64,000 nucleotides of DNA from Symsagittifera roscoffensis (Eukaryota > Xenacoelomorpha > Acoela > Convolutidae), in NCBI RefSeq assembly GCF_963678635.1, contig NC_087071.1, positions 5,285,624 to 5,349,623 of the forward strand. Reading direction: 5' to 3'. The number at the start of each line of letters is the position of its first letter. Positions within the stretch are counted from its first letter, which is position 1. Positions 55,636 through 64,000 of the stretch are shown here, in pieces. The notes beneath the pieces are model-generated. The model ran no database searches. It worked only from the letters and a program-made list of their open reading frames with translations, and was not told the origin of the DNA. Position numbers and translations under genes: made by a program.

Positions 55636-58600
55636 AATGCTCGTTGAGAAAAAAATCAACGTATGGTATCCTAGGTAAAAACTTTACAATTTGACTCAGT
55701 TTTAGGTTCTTTTTGTTTTATTAGCATTTTTATTCACAAAATGGATTTGATTTTGTTTGTTTTTCTTTTTGTTCTTCAAGACATAAAAATATATGAAATA
55801 GAAAAAAAAACTTGTAGGTGATTTGGCGAAATTTTTGGCGCCAATAAGATGATTTTTCATAGCTTGTTCGTTTTTTACACCTGTATTCTGAATTCAAGTT
55901 GAGCGCGTTTTTTTGGAATTGACTTAGAGTGAGATTCTTTAAAAAAAACTTTTCAATTCAGTTTTTTTTAATTGTTAGAGGGTTTATATTTTGAAATTTT
56001 AAAAATAATTGACCATCTAATTCATCCCCTGAAGTACTCAAACTAGAAAAATTTATAAAAGATATCAGATGTTGACCGCAAGGCGTTCAATGACGTTAAT
56101 TTGGTGTACAAACAAGGAAAAGCAAAATTTTTAAACAAAAAGTATCAAAAGGCGTTCAGAGTAGAAAGAAAAGTGCTTTTTCTGTCAAATTTTTTAAAGG
56201 AAAATTTCAAATGGCAAGCTTCGTTTTTATTAATTGATCAAACTTTTTCAAATGATTTGATTGAAAATCACCCATTTTGGCAAACTGAATACGAATGAGA
56301 ACAAAAACGTTAGAAAAAACTAATAAAAAACTCATATCAAAGCATTCTTTTAACGTTTGTCTATAAACAACTAAGCAGACTTTGGAAAGTTACGAGAAAA
56401 GTTATTGTAGACTCTAGTATTATTTGCTTATTCAATTGAATCGAGTTCGAGTTGTCTCGAAGCTAGTGATACCGTTGGCACCAATACGCTTAACCAGTTA
56501 TTGATATTTTTATATGAAACCGATTAATTAAAGTAGGTATGCAGCCAATTATCAGTTAGGTTTTAAGCAAAAAAGTTCTCATCTGAATTAATGATAATGT
56601 CTAGTAGTGTTTAGCCTCTTGCCATTCAACAAACTAAGTTAATTCGAGGTAGTCATCAATTTTAGAACGAACTGATTTTTTAAAATATTTTTTTTTTTCA
56701 TTTTTGTCTTTTATTCATTGTCTTTTTTTTTCACCTAGGGATGAACTAACCTATGAAATTTATATTGAACTGACCACTCCTTGATGAACATTTAAGAGCC
56801 GCAGCTAGAATTATAATCTAGCAAATACGGAAAATTAAGGCAAGGATTTGATGATTATTAGCGGATTATTAACAAATCTTTTGTAATTGTTGAACTAAAA
56901 CTGTAGATGTACCCCTAAGTTTTTTCAATAAACGAAAATCATTAAAAAATAAGTATTAGAACTTAAAAAAAATGTTTCAGTCTGTTTCCATTCTTTCAAA
57001 ATTTGTTCTTTAAAATCAAAAAGGTGTTCATCCTATCAGTATATGAGACCCGAATAGTGTTCATTTTTTCAGTACTTGAGATCAAGGGAAAAATTTTGCG
57101 ATTTAGTGAATAATTTTAATTTTATTTGGAGTAAAAATATCAGCATACATTTTAATCAATCATAGATTGTCATATATTTTTTTTCACTACGGCCCCTCTG
57201 GTAAGGTTAAAAATTAAAATTTTCTATCCAATTAACCGCAAGTTTTCTATTAGAAATAAATCAACAAAAATCTTTTTCATTCAGAAAAATATAAAGTTCC
57301 TCTGTTCAGGCAAAATTTTTAATTGTTTTTGCTTCATCAGAACAGAAATAATTTGGTCATCATTTTTTTTGCAAAGTCTGAGTTGCAGCAACAAAGACAC
57401 TGAAAATTTTAAATTTTAAGGTGAGAGCATGAAAGAAATAAATGATATTTCGACCGGAAAATTATCGACCGGATATGATCGTACTCGATGATGCGGTCTC
57501 TTACTAACCTTTTTTCAATTAATTGTCCTCATTTTTCTATACACATACTGAGCGTATAAAAAAAAATCAATTCTAATTTTATTCGCTCACCAAAAATAAA
57601 AAAAAATCGATTTAATTAAAACAAAATCGAGTTTTTTTGAGGCTAAAAATGCCATTGGCATCGATACATTTTTCCTTTTGATTAATAATTTTTATCATTT
57701 ACATATGAAACCGACTAATCAAAGTATGTAATGAGCCAATTATACGTTAGATCTTTTACAAAAAAAATCTTTTCTCAAAAAAGCAATCTTCTGTCTCTTT
57801 GTTTATTACACGAGTATTAAAAACTTAGCAATTTCGAACTGTTTTGAGATACACATTGAGTTTAGAACGTACTGACTCTGTTGATTCCAGCAAAAAATTG
57901 GTTTCAAAGTCTTCTTTTTTAAATCTGATTGAGGTAAAATTTTAATTTGTAAAAGTTAGCTTTAAGTTTTTTTTTTTTTTAAATCCATTTTTTTAGCAAG
58001 GGACGAACTTACCTACGACACCTTTTGAAGTAATACTGAATTTAACCGATCCTTGCGTGATTAAAAAAGAGCTATAGCTAGATTTTTTATCAAGAAATTG
58101 CTGAAATATGTAGCAAAGATTCAATTATTGTTAGTAGAATCCAATAACAAGTCTTTTATCATTTTCAACTAAAATTTTCAACTAAATTATACCATTCAGT
58201 TTAATTCCATTTTTTCAATATTTGAGATGAAAATAATGTTCATTGTATCAGCAATTGAGATCGGCAAAAAGTTCCTATTTTCAGAGTTTGGGATTAAAAA
58301 GAAGTTCGTTTAGGAAAATGGCGATTTAAATTTTTCCCACTATGGCTGATCATGTAAGGTTGAAAACCAAGAGAGTTTGAGTTGCAATAAGGAAGAAACC
58401 GAAACACTTTATTTTTAAAAGTGAGATCGAAATTCAAATTTCAGTTATCTGGGGATTGATTCGATATGTTTACCGTCCAAAGTGCAAACAAACTTATTAC
58501 TTATTCAAATGATTATTTAAAATTGAAGCTCAAACTATTCCTTTGCCTTCATTGCCAATTGGTAGAAATTGACCTTTTTGGTCACCAACATAACTAATGA

Positions 58601-58964
58601 GGCGTTATACGGAATCAGACGCTATTTCGTCCCAATTGCAATCATCGCTATCTTCATTCCATGAAACTTGCTTCTACTATACTAAAAATAGCAACTGACA
58701 AATATAAGTGGTGTAGCAAACTCATTCACAGTTTTCTTTTAGAGTATTTTGGACAAATAAAACTTCTAACGACACATTATGATCTCCTAAATGGGACGGT
58801 TTTTTAAATCACTGTTTGATTTGTTGTTATTTTCCCCCATAAAACTGCTATTGCATAAATTGTGATATCTTTTTTATTGTACTCTTTTTTTTCAGTGAGA
58901 ATTGAGATAACGTTTTGAACCTTTTCAGCTGTGAATTAACTTCGAAAACGTTGTCTCAGTGCCG
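55636..58964 (+). repeat. Array unit 4, truncated by the second LTR element
   Basis: Landmarks continue in order until TCTCAGTGCCG, where the LTR of the older giant-element copy begins. In other units that segment continues into an A-rich stretch, marking the insertion point. Confidence 0.7.
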
Positions 58965-59512
58965 TGTGCCATTCTGCCAGACTGGCACAGCGCCATGAAT
59001 TGAGAGTAATAACGACGTTATTACAGTGAAAACACGGACGCGGAGGCTCGGCCCCCCAGAGACAGTATATGGTGAAGGACTATAAGAAACTGACTTTTTA
59101 GCTACTCTGATGCCATAAAACTTTGAATTTACACCGGTATTGTTTGATATTTTAGAATATGAGTAGCTAGAAAGAGTAAAGGGTCAATCCATCTCATTAA
59201 AATATACAACTGTCACCAAAAACATATTAAAATAGGGTATTCGAGCCGTGTTTTGATAGCAATCACGTAGTCTGAGGATCCGAGAACCAGCTATGTGGTT
59301 GTGTTCGCATGTAAACGAAAGCTGATCAAAATTCGTTTGACTGATGGCCTAAAAATAGTAACTTTTTACTTAGCCCTAAACAGACCAGAAAAGAAACTGT
59401 CAAGGTCGATACGGTGAAAAACGAGTAGAATTAAGGTAACTGATGCCTGCCATTCGTTAATAGGTACTTTTTCTACGCTCCGTCACTGTGTAATATTTGG
59501 TCGAATGTTACA
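58965..59512 (+). repeat. LTR of the older copy, internally deleted
   Basis: 548 bp against 886 bp. Both ends match the intact LTR (TGTGCCATT and AATGTTACA); about 340 bp after the first ~35 bases are missing. The TATAAAA of the intact LTR is not kept. Confidence 0.85.
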
Positions 59513-59524
59513 TAAATTTTTTTA

Positions 59525-59542
59525 TGGAGCTCCTGGGTGGAC
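59525..59542 (+). promoter_or_regulatory. Primer-binding site of the older copy
   Basis: TGGAGCTCCTGGGTGGAC differs at two positions from the intact element's candidate tRNA-Asn site and lies at the same 12-base distance from the LTR, while the spacer between has changed. Relative conservation supports the assignment. Confidence 0.5.
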
Positions 59543-60873
59543 GGCCTCTTCAAGGCATGAGACCAACATTATCAGCAAACGTTTCAGCGACGAACCCTCC
59601 GATCCGGGCGTATGCTCGAGTTAGAGGCCTTAGTGATCTTTGTTGTGCTAGGGGGAAGGTACGCATCCTCCGCCTAGTACTATTTAGCTTTTTAACTTAG
59701 TTAACACCGAAAACTCCGGGGGCCGGAGGGTTAGGTGGGAAGTCAAGAGCCCGCTTGTCCCAAGGTCCCGGGATCAAAAACAATAAAAGAGAAAGCGTAA
59801 AATCAAACAAAAAAAAGTATATAACCAAGAAAAAGCCAAAAACAAATTTATTTGAAAACAAAAAAGTACAAAAAACAGTAAAAAATCCAAAAAAGACCAA
59901 AAACAATAAAAAACATAAAGTGACAGTTTATATATTATTATCGGACGAGATGTGATCTGACCTTCCTACTTGTTGTTGTTTCAGATTGATTTATATCATT
60001 TCTGATGGAAAGATTGTGTTTTGGTGACGGGTTGGGTACCATCCCTTGAGTGTAAATTGAGTATTTAAGCACGTTAATGGTGATTTTGCCGCTGACCGAC
60101 GTGTCATACTCAAGAGGGGCATCAAGGTCAACATCCACAACGACTGTTGGGTATCGTTGAAACAATTTTAGAATCGTTCGGGTACTATTTCATCAAAACT
60201 TAAGAATTGGGGGCACGATTGGCGCTGTCCGATTGTACCCTCCATCGATCACGAATTTCCGAGTTAAGGATTTTAATTCGGTTATTTTGGTGCAAAGGAG
60301 GGTATAGTAATTTTCATTAACGACTACTAATAGATTATTGTCTTACTATATATTTTTCATCTCCTATTTAGACCCGAGAAACACCCCAATTTTGTTGAAA
60401 TTTACCGAATTTCGACCTAACTGTCGACCCCCAAAATTTTGGATATCCGAGCCTTTTCAAACAGCAAAAACTTTTATACAGGGAGTTACTACGTAGTTCG
60501 GTCCCTCTAACTAAAGAAACCCCACGGGAAAAAAACCCACTGTCAATTTGTGTTGGGGATCAAAAGTTTGAGTTTTTACAGTTAGAGCAATAAAACGTTT
60601 TGCGTTAGGAGCGTGCTAGCATAAAATGCTCGGTTGCCCGAGAGTTTTTGAGTAACCCTCCGATTAGCTCCGTGGATAGAGCTAACGACTTAAAGATTGG
60701 AAAAGGAAGGAATTGGAGGGTACAAATTTGATAGTTAATGGCCAAATTTTTGTTTCCAAACCAATTTTGGTCCAATTTTTTGCATCGTTCCAGAGCCGTA
60801 CGGGGCTACTATGCTCGTTTCAATTGTTTTTAGGCACTTTCAATGAGAATTGCGGAACCAATATAGGCTTTCA

Positions 60874-62263
60874 ATTTGATCACTACATCCGGACGATTCA
60901 TGGGTAAACCAATTTTAGTTCATAGTCTTATAAAATATAATATATTTTTTTTCAAATTACAGTCACCTTTTTTTGCGTGGTGTGATTAAGGATCTGAATG
61001 AAAAACTAGATTTCAGATTGGATTTCAGGTTGGACAAACTATGCTTAACAGGTTGGATAGTTTTTCATAGATCCTCTGCGAATCGCAGAAATCACCATTA
61101 TTATTTGAGTTTTCTAGGCAGCGGAAAACCCAAATAGGGAGTTTCTAGGAGTGCATTTCTCCAACATCACTTGCTGTTGCCCCCAGACGTATAATTAGCA
61201 GTGCTAACATCCTTCGCCCCCAAAAGAGCGAGGACGGGTGCGAGTTTCATGATCGGACGTATGTACTTGCCGGTTACGGACTAAAATACTTCGGACCGGG
61301 CAATGACTTGACTCGCGCTAACGATTAATGGCCTCTTTTCACCTTGAGTTATATCGACGATTTCGTTGAATTGCTCATTCGACATGCTCATTCGTTCTGC
61401 CGCCAATTTGTTTTTTTTTTCAAATTTGTAATGAATTTTTGTTAATCGAGCGGGCATATTAAAAAAGTTGTTCGTGTCGTAAGTTTAATTCCTGGCCAGT
61501 GAGAGATTGTTTTTTTTAACTTACAAAAATTATCTCCTCGAGTAATAGTTTGTTTTGATAGCATTTGCGAGGTATCCACATAATCAGGATCACGCTTTAC
61601 CAACAAATCCCGGCTCTTTTCTATTTCCCACTCCCCTCGGAAAGTTACGAAATTAGGATGTTTAAAAACGGTTAACACGGCATTTTGCATGCAAGAAATA
61701 TTGTAAAAATTTGTTCATTTGTTCACGCTGACACGTTTTAATGCAATTCATATTGAAAAAAGTCATGTTAAATTGATTTCCATTTATTGAATTTTAGAAA
61801 AGAATCACAGGTTGGGACTGGAAAAGAGCTCAAACCCCAACAATTTTTTTTGCTTTAGTTAATTAACACTTTTATCAGCGTTTAACTAAAACCCTGACCT
61901 GAATTAATATCATTGTTTTAATGTGGCGCAGTCAACCGAATCGAACATGCGAGTTCTTTTGGATTATCGCATCTTGCAAAAATCACCAAGACTGGGAAAA
62001 ATGGGCCAAAAAATTCCACAAAACATTCATCCTTGAAGATTCCATGGATTTTGAAGTCCTGATAAATCCACCATTTAGGTAAAAACTAATCTTCTCAGTT
62101 CCAGAAACGTCTCTATCGCGCGGAGAAAGCAGACAGAAATTAACAAGTGATACAGGCCTGCAACGAAGCATTGCGAAGGCGAAAAGCCAAAGATAACGCG
62201 AAATGCAACGGAATACAAATCTGAGACATTGACAAGAAGCAATTGAAAATCACTAATTGAAAG
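60874..62263. mobile_element. Insertion of ~1.39 kb in the older leader, 9-bp direct repeats
   Basis: AGGCTTTCA occurs at 60865-60873 and 62264-62272; the intact element has one related site (GTCTTTCAG, near 4007). The insert is absent from the intact copy. Its ends show a weak inverted match (CTTTCAATT at 60867 and AATTGAAAG ending at 62263). A 9-bp duplication fits Mutator-like or Merlin-type DNA transposons, but no transposase is visible. A GC-rich patch (about 61185-61340) is unexplained. Confidence 0.55.
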
Positions 62264-63105
62264 AGGCTTTCAGAACATATATGGGTGGTGAAAAAAGGCC
62301 TTTTTGACGAATGCGTTTTTGGCGATTTCTCAAAGACTAGCCAACCGATCGGAATAATTTTGGTACCAAAAGTCGACGTTTTCGACCACTTTCCCGGACC
62401 GCAACCGTTTTTTGGAAAAGAATTTTTTTTAAAAAAAGTTGGTTCGAAGGGTCCAAATTTAGGGAACCCTCCGAGCGGCAAAAATTTTTAGAAGATCACC
62501 TTTTTGTCCAACTGGAAAGGTTGACCGTGTCAGCCGACCTAGTTTTAAGTCAGGTAGACCGCCTTTGGAGACTTTATTGCGGTAACATAACCTTTTTTCT
62601 TGATTTTTGGAGAACCCTCCGAGGTAACCTTCCGGAGTCAGCTAAGCTCCTTAGCAACCCTCCTTAGTGAAAAACTTCCACGAGACCCTCCGAGGAAGTT
62701 CAACAACCCCCCATAGAGAATTTAGCTTGTTTTGACACCTTGTAAGAGTAGTTGGAGACCCTTCCAAGTGAAATTCCAAGAGAAATCCGGAGCATATTAA
62801 GCCTCATATTGACCCTCCTTAGTGAGTTTAAGGGTACCCGAAGTAACTTGAGTGATTAAGGTACCCTCCGAAGTAACCCTCCGAGGTAAGCTAAGTGTCT
62901 TGATAACCCTCCAAAGTAACCCTCCGGAGTGACTTAAGCCTCTTAACAACCCTCCTTATTGAGAATTTAAGGGTACCTTCTGGGGCAATTTGAGCAACTA
63001 AAATATCAATTTAGAATCGGAATAAAAAGTCAACTACCAACGGGCGTGCATATTAGGATCAGGGAAGCCCATTTGACCCGGAGATTCGTGATCAACTTTG
63101 GTTTC

Positions 63106-64000
63106 TAGATCTGTAACAGTCGCCTACTTCGGTCACTTATGAGGCTTAAGAAAAAAAGGCCCTATAACCATTGGCTCAGGAGTCAGGGACACTATCTCTT
63201 GTGTTTTTCTACTTCAAAACGGTCGGAGCCAATTCGGTTCATATGCGACATGAGACTCAAACCCGTTACAGCTTAAAAACCACTACCAAAACACCCCCCC
63301 CCCCCACTCTTGAAAATAAGAACGTCCCAATACTTAGGTCTCAAAACACCCAAAATACACGAACGCCGTTAAAAACAGGGTTGGAACAATCCGTTAAGTT
63401 ACTTTTTTTATTATTGGACAGTGGAACTTTGATCCATTTCAGATGGATCAACCTAAAACTCGCCTTATCTCAACACAATAATCACGAAATACACTAGGGA
63501 AAATTAAATTAGCTACTCACATAGCAGCACACTTGAGAATCAGAGTAAATAAGCTAATTAGTAACTCTAGCATAAATACGATTGAATATAACTCGAGAAG
63601 TTTGCTATCAATGAATTCCAATCAAAGGAAATGAGTTTTAACTTGAGAATATAGTTTGGGTCTGAACCATTGGGAGACTTCAGTTGTCTACCTTTCCAAT
63701 GAAGGTTCACTCTGGTTCAGCTGAATTTCGATGTTCTTTCGTAATCACTCTGTCTCCTATATCAAGATAGGACAGCTCTACTCTCGTGTTATTTACTATA
63801 ATCTCGGAAATTGTGAATAGCAATTTCCCGCTGTTTTTCTGCCTCTTTCCCGCGATTGCGATTCGGTCGTTCTGATTTTATTTCTGATGTTTTCAGTTGT
63901 CGCGAGAAAGTTGAGCATGACACGCTCAATTCGAATTTTTGAAAAATTAAACTTCTTCCCAAAACTACGTATTTCGTATTCCTCAAGGTCAAACTTCCAG
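63106..64000. other. Right end of window, nothing recognised
   Basis: Mixed composition, with a C run (63294-63305). An open frame at 63171-63497 has no ATG near its start and no known motif. I cannot tell whether this belongs to the older element, to another element or to host sequence. Confidence 0.4.

Larger units (their letters stand above)
35600..58964 (+). repeat. Degenerate tandem array with ~5.45-kb unit
   Basis: The same ordered landmarks recur. The segment beginning ATCAGATGGTGACCGCAA is at about 38323, 43720, 49278 and (changed) 56058. CGGCCCCTCT is at 39706, 45113, 50405 and 57191. GAACCGACTAATCAAAGTA is at 40243, 45647, 52365 and 57708. Periods are 5.4-5.5 kb once local duplications are subtracted. 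Copies differ by many substitutions and small indels, so the array is old. The partial unit 35600-36534 precedes the first full copy. There is no coding frame of note; the last unit is cut by the second LTR element at 58965. Confidence 0.8.
58965..63105 (+). mobile_element. Older, truncated copy of the giant LTR element
   Basis: Begins TGTGCCATTC like the intact LTR, and follows the LTR and leader of the 1684-26116 element with frequent substitutions, an internal LTR deletion and a 1.39-kb foreign insertion. Homology stops near 63105 (matching about 4877 of the intact copy), before any ORF. It lies within the tandem array, same orientation. Divergence shows the family has been active over a long time. 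Confidence 0.85.
59513..63105 (+). other. Leader of the older copy
   Basis: Aligns with 2570-4877 apart from small deletions and the insertion at 60874-62263. The ACCCTCC motif family is retained, especially at 62465-62970. No coding sequence. Confidence 0.8.

Noticed and set aside
61185-61340. GC-rich patch as 5S rRNA, tRNA or snRNA gene
   Set aside because: I could not match promoter boxes or fold it as any of these.
63171-63497. 108-codon frame as a gene
   Set aside because: No ATG at its start, no known motif, and it runs across a C homopolymer.

Overview
The window is metazoan-type, AT-rich nuclear DNA (roughly 30% GC by eye outside the large coding blocks, one 200-N assembly gap) made almost entirely of mobile and repetitive DNA. 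I see no convincing ordinary host gene. The degraded Polinton/Maverick genes and the AT-rich background would suit a nematode, flatworm, cnidarian or similar invertebrate; I cannot name the species.

The main feature is one apparently complete, very young, giant LTR retrotransposon, about 24.4 kb (1684-26116), on the + strand. Its 886-bp LTRs differ at one base that I could find. It has a candidate tRNA-Asn primer site, a ~3.1-kb structured leader, and two intact ORFs of about 9 kb each. ORF1 (5704-15186, 3160 aa) is a Ty3/Gypsy-type Gag-Pol: coiled coil, Gag core, two CCHC knuckles, aspartic protease, RT, RNase H, H2C2/DDE integrase and GPY/F module, ending in a divergent macro (ADP-ribose-binding) domain. 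ORF2 (15617-24484, 2955 aa) is mostly unlike anything I recognise, but carries a complete SGNH/GDSL hydrolase signature followed by a second, degenerate SGNH-like module. The two ORFs are separated by 430 bp holding two perfect short hairpins. A shared 9-mer (TAGATCTTG) that looks like a splice acceptor lies upstream of both ORFs. Both longest open frames extend 5' only through TTG, so I place the starts at the first ATG.

The giant element sits next to (and possibly inside) a decayed Polinton/Maverick (27018-33520). Its remnants, in order, are packaging ATPase, an unknown protein, integrase (split by a recent 959-bp tandem duplication), a structural protein, a basic minor-capsid-like protein, a penton-like protein and an adenovirus-type cysteine protease. 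All carry stops and frameshifts.

From about 35.6 to 59 kb lies a degenerate tandem array of a ~5.45-kb unit (four copies plus a partial one). It contains nested duplications (260 bp, 707 bp x3), inverted arms, and a 1.23-kb foldback-type element made of short GGATTCCGCAA-type repeats. At 58965 a second, older copy of the giant element begins: an LTR with an internal deletion plus leader. It is itself interrupted by a ~1.39-kb insertion flanked by a 9-bp direct repeat, and homology ends near 63105 before any coding sequence.

Working model (inference): ORF1 gives the replication and integration machinery. ORF2, probably made from a spliced or internally initiated RNA, adds an accessory protein with an esterase-like domain. 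The macro domain may act on ADP-ribose signalling.
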